DNA of 64,000 bases. It comes from Halichondria panicea. Taxonomy: Eukaryota > Porifera > Demospongiae > Suberitida > Halichondriidae. The stretch spans positions 2,742,001 to 2,806,000 of the forward strand of contig NC_087390.1 in NCBI RefSeq assembly GCF_963675165.1, given 5' to 3'. Below, piece after piece: positions 39,541 through 52,786 of the stretch (its first letter is position 1; each line of letters begins with the position of its first letter). The notes under the pieces are model-generated. The model made no database searches, had not been told where the DNA came from, and was given only the letters and a program-made list of their open reading frames with translations. A program made the position numbers and the translations under genes.

Positions 39541-42500
39541 TTAATATCTAAAGAGATCTTTGTAGTCTACTCTTCTATAGTGTGTCGTTGGAAGCGGAAC
39601 TATCTTTGTTTTACACACAACATAATTATAATTGTATAAAACATTATAAAACAGACAGACGAATGAATTGATAATGTAAAATATAGCGATGACAGAAATA
39701 ATTATTATTCTTGCACCACATTTTAATGAGTTTGCTGACAAAAATAATATTGGGTAGAAACATTAATTTTGGATATGCGCGATAATAATAATAACTAGAA
39801 ATGATACAAATCCTTTGGCGCTTGGGTTACAAAATATACAAATGTACAAATTAAAAGGGTAGAAAATTTACTAATTATGTTGCATGTCCTACCAGCTGGT
39901 GCTTTGCAGTACGTACAATGTTAGTTGTACAGTTAATGTGGAGTGTGGTCTCTGTACGCTTGAGAGTATCTCGGGCGAAGACCGTGAAACAATGTGTTAT
40001 CATTGTACTCAGCTGCAGGAGAAAAATTTCTTGCTTATAAACAGTTACTATGGAAACTACCATTATGTTGCAATTAGGATTGGCAGAGCATCTGTAGCTA
40101 TGTAATTTTTTTATGTGTTCTATACTGTACACATGCACACACTAAATAAACAACTTACCAATAATAACATTTGAATTTTCTGGCGGTGGGTCCTCTATTT
40201 CAGGGACAAGCTCCAGCTCTCCCATCTGCTGGTGCTCTCCCGTGAGAGTGTTGAAGCAGTTAGAGGAATTGCCCCTAAGGCCTAGGTGATGGCTGACTGC
40301 AACGATAGTGTCTGAGTTTTGTGGATTGCATAGCTCAATTTCACTGCTACCTACAGCAACTATTAGTTGTCCAGAACTATTGGTTTCTTCACAAACCAAC
40401 AGCGCACAATGCATACTTAAACTTGCACCTCCAGTAGCATTCCCTATAATAACACACGGCGGAGGTACTATCGAAACCGAGGGACTATCAGTGGTATGCT
40501 GTACTGAGATACAGCTCGACTGAGCATCTCCACCAGGAATGTTTTGAGAGCGAGGTTGATCATCAGCTAGGTTATTCGTTGGCAGTGGAAGTGGATGAAT
40601 TACTGGTGGCATTACAACCTGTGAACAAATCTCCAGTAAACAACTCCTAGGCGATTGTACAATCAGTTGAGGTGTATCAAAAGATGCAGGTGTTTGCTGT
40701 TTCGGTTGTCCATTAGTGGATTGTGTAGAGTTTACCTCCACCAATCCAATTCCAGAAACAAACTGTAAGGGATTACACTGTAACGTTGAGTCTTTGTTAC
40801 CAGGAGCTGAGGCAACATCGTCAATATTAAATCTTTGTTCCTGCTTTGTGTGAGGAGTTCCGACAGTAGTTGGATTGGTATTCCCGCCTACACAAACTCC
40901 AGATGCTACTCTTCTATCTCCAAAAGGTGGATCAAAGCTACTGAAACGGTTAAAATCACTTGCTGTGCTATTGAGAGTGTGACTACTGGTAGTCATAGAG
41001 ATTGGTTCATTCTCCATTGTGGTGTTACTGGCGTCTTCAGTTTCAGAAAATGGAATACTCAATGCGGAATCCTGATTGACGGTCATATTTGGACGTTTGT
41101 GCAAGTCAAATTTAGTTTTGCTAGTGGGTTCAAGAGTTGGGCCAAAGTCTGCAGGATCATACGAAATATCAGGAGGTGACACAATACTTGTTTGATGTGT
41201 GAGTGAATCAATTCCGGTAGACGAGTCAGAGAAAATTTCGATACTTTCATCTAACGGCGCAGCTTCACAATCAGTAAAATCTACTTTGACCTTCTGTTGT
41301 GGTTCGGCTTCGTTTTTTTGTGAGGTAATGGAAATAGCAGTAGCTGGATAATTGTCAGGCGAGGATCTAAGAAAGTATTTGAATCTCAACACAACAAATA
41401 TGACAGCTACTAACATCGCAGCAACTAAAGCTATCAGTATCACGACAAACAGCGAACTACAGGTCTCAATTGAAGATCCAATGTTTGCCGAAGAGGTTGG
41501 AACAAATTGGGTGAAAAGAATCAACAAACTAAGCAAAGTTTTATTGACAAATCGAGTACTTCCCTTTGTTCTATGGTCAACTTCATTTTCCATAACCGAC
41601 TCATTTGTTGATTGGCTGACTCTCTTCTTTCGTTTTTTCCTCGACAAACGTGGGTGTGAGAGCGAGTCTGTAACTCTTTTTTTAGCGCTGTCTGACATAC
41701 CATCTCTGGAATATGACAGTTGGTATTCACTCTGACTTGTATACGTCCAATCTTCCCTCAATTCTATTGCTAAAAAATCACTGCTATTAGGTGTTGAGAT
41801 GTGGTAATGGTCTTCCAATCTCATGCTTTCGTCAATAACGAGGTCACTATACAAAATCGGAGGAACCACCATGGGCCGAAGTTTGCACACAAAAGCAGGT
41901 GATAATTCGAGTAGCTTATCGTTCATCCATACTACTGCTACTGGGAAGTCAAGTTTAGTTAACTGCAATTTTCTACCAAAAAATGTTTTTATCACTTCTT
42001 CACGCGTGATTCCAATTTCAACAAAATTGTTACAACACGCTCTGTAACCATGAGTGGCGTTACTGTGGTAACATCCATTTCTCAGTTTGAGACGATTAAT
42101 ATGAGAGCAAGTCTTTTTACGAGAGCACTTAAAGAGGAGGAGTCTGTCTGGGTGAGTGGTTGTTTGGACGGGGGTACACTTGGTGTACACTTGTGTTAAG
42201 TTCCAGTTTAAGTAGTTAACAGATGTAATTGAGGACATGTTCCAGTTGTTCCCAACGAGCCGTATTGCACCAAAGGTTTGGTTTGCTTTATTTTCACCAA
42301 TTCCTGTGTGGGTAATGTCAGAGCAGTACAGGAAGCCTACACTAGTTACTAGTAAGAGCAGCAGAGGCAATATAAACGTTGGCTTTTCTCGATGACTGTT
42401 AGATGGTAACGCTGGATCAGGAGGATGTGTATTTGCTTGTACTAATGGTTTGGGAATGTTATTGCTAAAATCTCGTACAGTAGTGCTTGGTTTATCGGCA

Positions 42501-45500
42501 ACCTTCGTGTGTGCATTCATAAAATCTGGGCCACAATCATCCAGCTCGCTCTGTTCTGCACTAGAGCGCAAAGGAATTTGTGATGACAATGGGTCAGTTT
42601 CAATCAAAATTGGGTTAGGTGCTGATCCAGATAGGTCCTCATCAGAATTTTGTGAGGGCTCCAAAGTGTATGGGGGGTCATCACTGTGCTCAAAGAAAGG
42701 TGTATTTGGATTCACTTGAGGTAAATCCGGAGGTTCAGTTTCAGCAGCTATCGTAGGAGTTGAATGATGCGAAAGGCAAGGAGATATCAGCATGGCTCTC
42801 CAAAGCATTTTGAAGATTCCAAGATGGACTCTGAAATCCATATTCCTGCCTCTCCACAAGCAAACCACGAAGCGAATGAAATCGATGATACAAATCAAAA
42901 TGAACAGTACAACGCTTTCAATTCCAGGAAGGGGAGGAAAAGGATTCTTCTTTCCCTGTTCCTCATCCTCTTCATCGTCCCGCCCCCCAGAGTCACTACC
43001 ACTGACAGGTGTGCTTCCCAAAGTGGAACTTAAAGTAGTCGAATAAGCAGTGTGCAAATTTGAAGAGCTAGAACTAGACTTTTGTCTTTTAGCGCATACC
43101 CGGTTCCTTTTTTGGCTAACAGGACAGCTGTTTGGTTGGGGATCGTGAATGAGAGACTCAGTGTGTTCCTGCAGCTTTGACAATATGCTGTTCAACTTAT
43201 TCCTCAATAATAGATTATAGTTGACAGTCATCGCCATTCTGAAAAAACAGCTGGGAAGGCTGAGTCGGAATGCCAGATGACATTCACTGAACCTCGTATG
43301 CAGGTCGTAGCCAATCACCATCTCCAAGCACTTGGCCAGCTGTGCATCCGAGAGTGTGTCCTCATGTGGGTTGTAGGGTAATTTAGGCTCACTCTCTAAT
43401 GTTTTACGCCCTTTAAATGCAGTCGGTGAAGCACCAGTCACCATTGCACCAACATTTTTCTTACAGGTAGGTGGCGTGTTGTGCTCATTCTGTAAGTTCT
43501 TGGGTGCTTTGAAACATATGCCCTTCTTTGTACGTGGTCCAGAAATTTGTTTTCGTACAGAAACCGACAGCGTTGACTTTTGCCTGTACAAAGTGTGAGA
43601 AGATGGCTGTCCATGTTGTGGCTTGCTTGGGGGAAATTTTTCTCTTTCGATACTTGGTGCTTGAGCTGACTGAGAGTGCTGTTTTAAAAAGCGTAGATAC
43701 GTATACAAAGTCCAATGAGACATCAGTGTGACTCTCCAAAGGATTCGAAGACGAACTCTGAAATCCATATTCCAATCTTCTTTCCAAGAGGAGCAGATGA
43801 AATCGATGATACGAATCAAAATGGGCTGCAAAACACTTTCAATTCCAGAAGGGGGAGGAAGAGGATTCTTCTTTCCCTGTTCCTCATCCTCTTCATCGTC
43901 CCGCCCCCCAGAGTCACTACCACTGACAGGTGTGCTTCCCAAAGTGGAACTGGACTTTTGTCGTTTTATACGCACTCGATTCTTTTTTCGACCAACAGTA
44001 CAGCTGTTTGGTACCTTGACATTGATGAGTGCGACAATCACAGAGCAACTAAGAGATTTGCAGACAACTAAATATGTTATCCTTCTTGACATGGAAGGGT
44101 TAGGGACAACTGGATAACAAATAGCAGGAAGATTGTTCAAGATGGATTGTGGGGAGGCCAGAACATTTTCCTGGAGACAAAGCATCACTGCTGTTTGGGG
44201 ATCAACTTCATTGTGAATGAGAGACTCAGTGTGTTCCTGGGGCTTTGACAATGTGCTACTCAGTGTATTCCTGTGCAAAAGTTCTTTTAGAGAGTTGACT
44301 GTCATTGTTGCTATTCTGATAAACCAGTATTCATAAACAAAAGTGTGTCCCTGTGACTTCGAAAATGTACTGCTCAGAATATTCATCAATACGTTTTGTG
44401 AAGTTGGAGGCCTCTGCTTGACGACATCCTCTGGGTTAGTTTGTTGGGCAGTTGGAGGCTGCTGCTTGGCGACCTCCTCTGGGTTAGTTTGTGGGGTAGT
44501 TGGAGGCCTCTGCTTGACGACATCCTCTGGGTTAGTTTGTTGGGCAGTTGGAGGCTGCTGCTTGGCGACCTCCTCTGGGTTAGTTTGTGGGGTAGTTGGA
44601 GGCTGCTGCTTGGCGACCTCCTCTGTGTTAGTTTGTGAGGGCTGCTGCTTAACGAACTCCTCTGTGTTAGTTTGTGGGGTAGTTGGAGGCTGCTGCTTGA
44701 CGAACTCCTCTGTGTTAGTTTGTGGGGGTTGCTGCTTGACGAACTCCTCTGGGTTAGTTTGTGGGGTAGTTGGAAGCTGCTGCTTGACGAACTCCTCTGT
44801 GTTAGTTTGTGGGAGTTGCTGCTTGACGACCTCCTCTGTGTTAGTTTGTGGGGGTTGCTGCTTGACGACCTCCTCTGTGTTAGTTTGTGGAGGCTGCTGC
44901 TTGACAACCTCCTTCGTGTTAGTTTGTGGGGTAGTTAGAGGCTGCTGCTTGGCGACCTCCTCTGTGTTAGTTTGTGGGGGCTGCTGCTTGGCGACCTCCT
45001 CTGGGTTAGTTTGTGGGGGCTGCTGCTCGACGAACTCCTCTGAGTTAGTTAGTGGAGGTTGCTGCTTGACGAACTCCTCTGAGTTAGTTTGTGGGGGATG
45101 CTGCTCGACAACCTCCTCTGAGTTAGTTTGTGGGGGTTGCTGCTCGACAACCTCCTCTGAGTTAGTTTGTGGGGGTTGCTGCTTGACGACTTCCTCTGTG
45201 TTAGTTTGTGGGAGTTGCTGTTTGACAAACTCTTCTGTGTTAGTTTGTGGGGGTTGCTGCTCGACGACCTCCTCTGAGTTAGTTTGTGGGGGTTGCTGCT
45301 TGACGACCTCCTCTGAGTTAGTTTGTGGGGTAGTTGGAGGCTGCTGCTTTGCGACTTCCTCTGGGTTAGTTTGTGAGGGCTGCTGCTTAACGAACTCCTC
45401 TGTGTTAGTTTGTGGGGTAGTTGGAGGCTGCTGCTTGACGACCTCCTCTGAGTTAGTTTGTGGGGGCTGCTGCTTGACGACCTCCTCCGTGTTAGTTTGT

Positions 45501-48500
45501 GGGGGCTGCTGCTTGACGAACTCCTCTGCGTTAGTTTGTGGGGGTTGCTGCTCGACGACCTCCTCTGTGTTAGTTTGTGGAGGCTGCTGCATGACGAACT
45601 CCTCTGAGTTAGTTTGTGGGGGTTGCTGCTTGATGACCTCCTCTGTGCTAGTTTGTGTGGTAGTTGGAGGCTGCTGCTTGACGACCTCCTCTGAGTTAGT
45701 TTGTGGGAGCTGCTGCTTGACGATCTCCTCTGTGTTAGATTGTGGGGGTTGCTGCTTGGCAAACTCCTCTGTGTTAGTTTGTGGGGGCTGCTGCTTGACG
45801 ATCTCCTCCGTGTTAGTTTGTGGGGGCTGCTGCTCGACGACCTCCTCTGTGTTAGTTTGTGGAGGCTGCTGCTCGACGACCTCCTCTGTGTTAGTTTGTG
45901 GAGGCTGCTGCTTGACAAACTCCTCTGGGTTAATTTGTGGGGGTTGCTGCTCGACGACCTCCTCTGGGTTAGTTTGTGGGGGTTGCTGCTTGACGATCTC
46001 CTCTGTGTCAGTTTGTGGAGGCTGCTGCTTGACGAACTCCTCTGTGTTAGTTTGTGGGGGCTGCTGCTCGACGACCTCCTCTGGGTTAGTTTGTGGGGGT
46101 TGCTGCTTGACGACCTCCTCTGTGTTAGTTTGTGGAGGCTGCTGCTTGACGAACTCCTCTGTGTTAGTTTGTGGGGGTTGCTGCTTGACGACCTCCTCTG
46201 TGTTAGTTTGTGGAGGCTGCTGCTTGACGAACTCCTCTGTGTTAGTTTGTGGGGGCTGCTGCTCGACGACCTCCTCTGTGTTAGTTTGTGGGGGTTGCTG
46301 CTCGACGACCTCAGTTTGTGGGGGCTGCTGCTTGACGACCTCCTCTGTGTTAGTTTGTGGGGGTTGCTGCTCAATGACCACCTCTGTGTTAGTTTGTGGG
46401 GGCTGCTGCTTGACGACCTCCTCTGTGTTAGTTTGTGGGGATTGCTGCTCGTTGACCTCCTTCGGGTAATTAGTTTGTCGGGGCTGCTGCTCGATGACCT
46501 CTGGGTAATTAGTTTGTGGGGGCTGCTGCTCGATGACCTCCTCCGGGTAATTAGTTTGTGGGGGCTGCTGCTTGACGACCTCCTCCGGGTAATTAGTTTG
46601 TGGGGGTTGCTGCTTGACGACCTCCTCCGGGTAATTAGTTTGTGGGGGTTGCTGCTCGACGACTTCCTCCGGGTAATTAGTTTGTGGGGGCTGCTGCTTG
46701 ACGACCTCCTCTGTGTTAGTTTGTGGGGGTTGCTGCTCGACGACCTCCTCTGTGTTAGTTTTTGGGGGTTGCTGCTCGACGACCTCCTCTGTGTTAGTTT
46801 GTGGGGGTTGCTGCTCGACGACCTCCTCTGTGTTAGTGTGTGGGGGTTGCTGCTTGACGAACTCCTCTGTGTTAGTTTGTGGGGGTTGCTGCTTGACGAC
46901 CTCCTCTGAGGTAGTTTGTGGGGGCTCCTGCTTGGCGACCTCCTCTGTGTTAGTTTGTGGGGGCTGCTGCTCGACGAACTCCTCTGTGTTAGTTTGTGGG
47001 GGTTGCTGCTGGACGACCTCCTCTGAGGTAGTTTGTGGGGGCTGCTGCTTGGCGACCTCATCTGGGGTAGTTTGTGGGGGCTGCTGCTGGACGACCTCCT
47101 CTGTGTTAGTTTGTGGGGGCTGCTGCTGGACTACCTTCTCTGTGTTAGTTTGTGGGGTAGTTGGAGGTTGCTGCTTGACGAACTCCTCTGAGTTAGTTTG
47201 TGGGGTAGTTGGAGGCTGCTGCTTTGCGACCTCCTCTGGGTTAGTTTGTGATGGCTGCTGCTTAACAAACTCCTCTGAGTTAGTTTGCGGGGTAGTTGGA
47301 GGCTGCTGCTTGACGAACTCCCCTGAGTTAGTTTGTGGGGGCTGCTGCTTAACGAACTCCCCTGAGTTAGTTTGTGGGGGCTGCTGCTTAACGAACTCCC
47401 CTGAGTTAGTTTGTGGGGTAGTTAGAGGTTGCTGCTTAACAACATGCTCTGGGTTAGTTTGTGGGCCAGTTGGATGCTGCTGCCTGACAACGTTCTCTTG
47501 TAGGGCAGTTGGAAGCTGCTGCTGCTTGACGACATCTGGAAGAGATTTCTGGGCAGTTGGAGGTTGCTGCTGCCTGACAACGTCCTCTTGTAGGGCAGTT
47601 GGAAGCTGCTGCTGCTTGACGACATCTGGAAGAGATTTCTGGGCAGTTGGAGGTTGCTGCTGCCTGACAACGTCCTCTTGTAGGGCAGTTGGAAGCTGCT
47701 GCTGCTTGACGACATCTGGAAGAGATTTCTGGGCAGTTGGAGGTTGCTGCTGCCTGACAACGTCCTCTTGTAGGGCAGTTGGAAGCTGCTGCTGCTTGAC
47801 AACATCTGGAAGAGATTTCTGGGCAGTTGGAGGTTGCTGTTTATCAACATCGTTTAGGTTAGTTTGTGGGGTAGTTAGAGGCTGCTGCTTGAACACATCG
47901 TCTGGGTTACTTTGTGGGGTAGTTGGAGGTTGTTGATGGACGACATCAGTTTTTGGGGCAGTTGGAAAATTTCCAGGTGTGCTATCAGATAAGAAAATAG
48001 TAGGTGAAAGTTTAGAGTTCTTGGTTGTTCCACCATAGATAGAGTACTGAAAGTTTAGTTGTTCCACCATAGATAGAGTAATGTCTATGGTTCCACCAGC
48101 GAATAAATCTTTTTTTTGCTTAAACATTTTGTCAACATCACTTTTTGGATACTTTTTGATCCCATCTTTTGAAGTTGAACTAGTTTGAATTGTGTATGGT
48201 AAACTTTGATAGTGGGAATTTTCTGTGCTTTTTTTCTCCTTTAGGATCAAATCTAAATTTAGTGAGAACGAAACTAACCCAGTTGATACGTTAATGACAT
48301 TTTTGGTTTCTGTACTGCGTAACTTTTGGAAGAACAAATCAATTGTTGATTTCTTGATATCATACACCAAAAGGTTTTTGCTTTCTTTTATTGGCTCTTT
48401 TTTGATTTCGTAATTGATTTCAATCGTATATGATGGGTTTGTTGACTCGATAGTATTTGAAGCTCTCTCAGTTAGCACCATACAATAAAACAATGAACTT

Positions 48501-48775
48501 GAGTCACCTTGGTTTGTGTCTTCAAAAACACATGTCCACATTTTTTCATCGTCAGATTTTTCTTCAAATGTATGTTGTAAAAGTTTTTGATTGGCCTTGC
48601 AAAGTTCCCCCTTAGGGTCACCTTGGTTTGTGTCTTCAAAATCACATTTGCACATTTTTTCATTGTCAGATTTTTCTTCAAACGTGTGTGGTAACAGTTT
48701 TTGATTGGCCTTGCAAAGTTCCTCCTTAGAGTCGACATTTGCATTGTTATCGACCGAATTTTTGTCTTTAGACAT
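39541..48775 (-). CDS. Gene B: very large repeat-bearing two-pass membrane protein, family member 2
   Basis: Function unknown. Starts at ATG 48775 (MSKDKNSVDNN). Exon 48775-40159 is open for about 2872 codons; the donor at 40158 can join either of two in-phase terminal exons, 40012-39933 (AEYNDNTLFHG.. HTPH) or 39599-39541 (VPLPTTHYRRVDYKDLFRY). Order: an N-terminal duplicate (ELCKANQKLL..HTFEEKSD, twice); about residues 280-1458, a Gln/Pro/Thr/Glu/Lys repeat array; a second duplicated block (LGSTPVSGSDSGGRDDEEDE, twice) with hydrophobic patches; a block shared with gene A (AETEPPDLPQ..NPNTPFFEHS); a membrane segment (TFILPLLLLLVTSVGFLYC); a loop with sequons and CYHSNATHGYRAC; a polybasic RKKRKKR; a hydrophobic stretch; a second membrane segment (LFVVILIALVAAMLVAVIFV); and a Pro/Ser-rich tail ending like gene A. 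It is intact over 8.6 kb despite its repeats, which implies selection. Confidence 0.78.
44403..47850. repeat. Coding minisatellite of gene B (39-bp and 90-bp units)
   Basis: The main unit is 39 bp, coding (on the minus strand) QQPPQTNTEEVVK and variants, with longer PPTTPQTNSEE forms; I estimate roughly 80 units. At the N-terminal side, about 47461-47850, four nearly identical 90-bp units code for PPTAQKSLPDVVK followed by QQQLPTALQEDVVRQQQ. All periods are multiples of three, so several other frames also stay open; those are shadows. Confidence 0.9.
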
Positions 48776-48853
48776 GGCTCAACTGAATGTATATGTATGA
48801 TGTGTTGGGAAACAACATAATTATTGCACTGATCATTATTATATCTATGAATA

Positions 48854-49064
48854 TACCGTATAGCGCGAAATTTTCGAGGCACTTATATTTCGTGGATTGG
48901 CCTCTAAAAGAATTTTCGTTGCACAATGTTCGCGGAATGACTGCTTACCGGAAGCCACGCCTTTAAATCTTTGCACGTTATAGCAGGTACTTCAATTTTC
49001 GTGTAGGATTGCTACCCACGAATCCGTGAAAATTAAGCCTCTCGAAAATTTCGCACTACACGGT
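48854..49064. mobile_element. ACCGTATAGC-type MITE (family 1) just upstream of gene B
   Basis: The ends TACCGTATAGCGCGAAATTT and AAATTTCGCACTACACGGTA are inverted repeats. The interior matches 16027-16264. It begins 79 bp upstream of the gene B start codon, so it may overlap the promoter or 5' leader. Confidence 0.8.
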
Positions 49065-51409
49065 AACCAGAATGTTGTACAAATAAAAAATTATGTGAAA
49101 ATCAGTAGTATACATGAACATGGAAACCTAGCAGCAGCAACTAACAGGCAGGGGCGAACGTTATTTTAAAACGGCTGTGGTGCGTAGTTAAACTTGGGAC
49201 TAGGCAGAGTCAGCATTAATTGAGTAGACAACAAAGTTTGGTTTCTAATTGTACGGCGTCTAGTTTTTAAAATGTCTTAAAAACGTCTGAAATTGAGTTT
49301 TTAGACATTTTGTGAGGTGCAAGGCAGAGCATAAAATCGGCGACCTAGCGTTATTTTAGACAACTCAGTAGGGACAAGACTAATTGCTCAAGTGTGATGT
49401 AAATATTACTGTATGGCTTCTGGTTGCAATCAGTGTATGGTAAAGGTGCACATAATTATGACGAGTTATAATAATTATTATGAATGCTACGTTTAGAGCT
49501 AATTTAGTTCTAAGCTACAAGCCTAATTATGGCATCATAATGAGTGTGTATGGCTTCCTGTCTCACCATTTTTGTCATTCTGCGCCAACATGCTCGTTTA
49601 ATGGTTGCATTTAATCAGTACAGTCAGGAGCATATGAGGGGATGGAGCATCTTACTATGCATATTATAGATGGTCAGGATGTACAACATTACTGTTTTTA
49701 TTACTCTAACCGATTACCCACTATAACAATTTGCTATTGTTCTATTAATCAACTACAAACCCACCACCTTATGTTTCCATGGAAGTATGTTGTAGCTTGG
49801 TCATTCACCTACACACTGGTGTCAACACCATTTCTTAGAAATGTTCCAATCAAAAGATATTTACATTTAAGTACAGCTACTCACAAATTTGTGGTAATCT
49901 ACTCTCTAAGCTGGATGCACTGTACAGTACAGCCCAGGACTTTCCCGATTAGCTTATCAAACACACAAGACTTGTACAGATTCTCAAATTCAATAACGAG
50001 TGCTGCAGGCTGCGCTGTGCTAATGCCTCTCACTATGTTTCACTTTCGCTCAAAAAGTAATTATGTATACAAAGTTTGTTACTATATTGTTGATAGCAAT
50101 TGTTGACAACATACAGTCATTATACTCAGGAGTTCTATCTGATGGCTTGATGAAGGATAGAAGTAACTGCATGTTTATCTACATGTAGAAGTGTAAGTAT
50201 TACTTCATTTCCTGTCAATGAGATTACACGGTAGTGTTTGGTGGCTTACCAGGACATCACGAAAAGAATACGAAATTTTATTCTGTCTCAGAATCTCACA
50301 CACGTGGGCATGCGCAGAAAAAGGGGTGTATCCGCAATAGCCAAGAGGTTAAAGTTCACAATGGCTTTTGCACTCAGGTTTTCTGACTCTTGTAGCTAAA
50401 GGGCTTTAGTGCAAGGCTAACTCATAAGTTGAATAGAAACTTTGTGCTAACAGACGATGCTACGAAAGATTCTGAAGAGACTGCAACAGCCTTCACTGTA
50501 TAAGTAAAATTAGCTATAACTGGAGAACAAAGCTTTGGTTTGCAAATACGTAAACTTTAAATCCAAGAGAACGTGGTTATATAGACTATATAGAAGCTGA
50601 TAGTTTTCGTCACATTGCAACCGTTGGAGCAGCTACGGCTGGAATACACACACACACACACACAGTCAACTTCATACCGTATCCCTCATGCGGCTACGCC
50701 TCGAGGCATAATTAGCTATTCAAACAGGGGGGCTGTTCTTTATTGTGTGGGGAGCACTGATGTATAACTGCGCGGTCTATCAGAAGCCTTCTTAATGTTG
50801 CCATAACTTTGTCATAGTTAACTCAATTTCAAAATTGTATGGATTCCTCGTCCTAGCTTCGATCTATAATGATTGTTGCAAGCTGCGCTGTGCTAATGCC
50901 TCTTGCCATGTTTTGCTTTTGCTCAAAAGTATGTATAATGTTATGCTAATATTGTTGACACTGAACCATGCTATACAGAAGCCATAGGATAGACTATATA
51001 TGGCATTTCCTGTCAATGAATAATAGGGTGCATGGGATCAGTTAGGCTGTTTCCAGGCGGATTTGTCTCTAAAATAACGATAGGCTGAAGGCTAACAGTG
51101 TACGTGCATGCAGCGCTCCTTTTTGAGTATTGTAACAAACAGTTAGCGCTTTAGTGCAAGGCTAACTCATAAGTTGAATAGAAAGTATGTGCAAACAGAT
51201 AATGCTATGAAAGATTCAGAAGAGACTGCAACAGCCTTCACTGCGAGTCACACTAGCCATAACTCGAGAACGAAGTTTTAGTTTGCAAATCCACGAATCA
51301 AAATCCAAGAGAACGTGGCTAGAAGCCTAAAGAAGCTGTTATTTTTCGTCGTATTGCAACCGTTGAGCAGTTACAGCTGGAACACACACACACACACTCA
51401 CATGAATCT

Positions 51410-51789
51410 ATGAGGGGTGATTAGTGCCAAAACGTGGAGGCGGCGATGTTTAGTTGGTGGCAGTGGATTAGCCTCGAATGATAAGGTGGCTGTGAATAAG
51501 ATAAGGTTGGAACCCTTGACCTTAAACTTCTCTTGCAGACTACTTTTAGCCTAGTGTCTGGGTGGGAGTGGTCAACACCAGACAGTTGCTCTAGCGCTGA
51601 CCTGATATCAGCCCGCTCATGGTCTCGAGGGCTGGGTCAAATGGTTCTAACCTCATATATATTCACGGCCGTCTTAACATATTCGAGGCTAAGCCGCCGC
51701 CACCAAACCACACTGCCGTCACCCTCCAGGTTAAGCCGCCGCCTCCTAACACAGCAAATTTGTTTCTTTTGGCACTATTCACCTCTCAT
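51410..51789. mobile_element. Inverted-repeat element with TTTTGGCACTA ends
   Basis: ATGAGGGGTGATTAGTGCCA at 51410 faces TGGCACTATTCACCTCTCAT ending at 51789. Subterminal GGCGGC-rich blocks also pair (about 51440-51490 with 51680-51750). It is non-coding. Confidence 0.65.
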
Positions 51790-52403
51790 ATGAATCAGCC
51801 GCTTCCTGGAGAGACTGTCTGAGTACAGAGGAGGTACGCCAATGTCAAAAGGTCACTAATTAAAACACCTCGTGGGCCCATGGGCTTATGTTTTTACAAG
51901 TAAAACTGAGTTTACCCTCACGCCCCTGGGTTTATACACCACCACTAGCTTCATCCTCTTCATAATCACAGCAGAAATCAGTTGAGCTATCGGGCTCCAG
52001 ACAAACCTTATTCAGGGTCTGGGTCCGCGAGACTACTTGAGAGAAGAGATCTCAGCAACCTTTGACTTTTATTGCATTCTTCGAAACCACAATAGGCTAA
52101 GTTAGAGTTTAAAATCAGCTTTTATGCAAAGCACCTCTTGTTTGTTTTGGTCTTCAATGATGCATGGCAAGGATAGTATAGTGATATGGAAGATTAGCCT
52201 TCTGTAGCTGGGGTATAAATTTTGATTTACTGGTTTGCTGTACTGCTATTAGGTATAGCAAGCTTTCCAAGCAGGCAAATAAACAATCAAGAGCAACAGA
52301 AAGGTAGCTGCTATAGCAAAGGTCAAGAACCCAGGGCAAGATGATTAATGTTTTCATTGAAAGTGACCCTGTTGACCTTGGCTTACCTCCTCTGGTATTA
52401 GTT

Positions 52404-52545
52404 GGGCGTGGCTCAACCGTCCCTGAACGGAAGTCGGGTTGCAAGCCTATCAGATTGAAGCATTTTTCTGGTTACACTTCAAGAACAAATCCCAGATAAG
52501 CTTGCAACCCGACCTCCCGTCAGGGACAGTCGAGCCACACCTGGT
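52404..52545. mobile_element. Short inverted-repeat element, CAACCGTCCCTGA type
   Basis: Arm about 52404-52447 (GGCGTGGCTCAACCGTCCCT, then GTCGGGTTGCAAG) pairs with arm about 52499-52545 (CTTGCAACCCGACCTCCCGT, then AGGGACAGTCGAGCC). It is non-coding. Confidence 0.7.
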
Positions 52546-52786
52546 ACATGGTCTGAGCACTTTAGTCCAGAGGTCATGTTAATTGCATTATGTCACTTTC
52601 AAAACCAGTTGCTTCCGACGCATGCAAAAGGTCAACTGCGAACGCTTGACTACCTATGAATTTTTGTTTGGCTTGCTCCAAGAACGTTGCTAAAAGAACA
52701 AGAAAAGGTTGCACAGCAATAGTGCAGTCAACTATAGCTCCTTGACTGGCTAACAGTAGCCACAGTTAGGCTGACTGAGCGCTAGC

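Noticed and set aside
44343..47936. Long open frames on the plus strand and in a second minus frame (up to about 700 codons)
   Set aside because: They are shadows of the 39-bp coding repeat of gene B; a period divisible by three keeps several frames open. Their Cys/Gly or Ser/His-rich translations have no support outside the array.
49642..50106. 154-codon plus-strand frame as a gene
   Set aside because: Its 3' part is shared with dispersed repeats (the GCTGTGCTAATGCCTCTC block also at about 3075 and 50888), it has no motif, and codon composition looks like background.
51533..51822. Plus-strand frames of 67-86 codons
   Set aside because: They fall inside the inverted-repeat element 51410-51789 and have no recognisable content.
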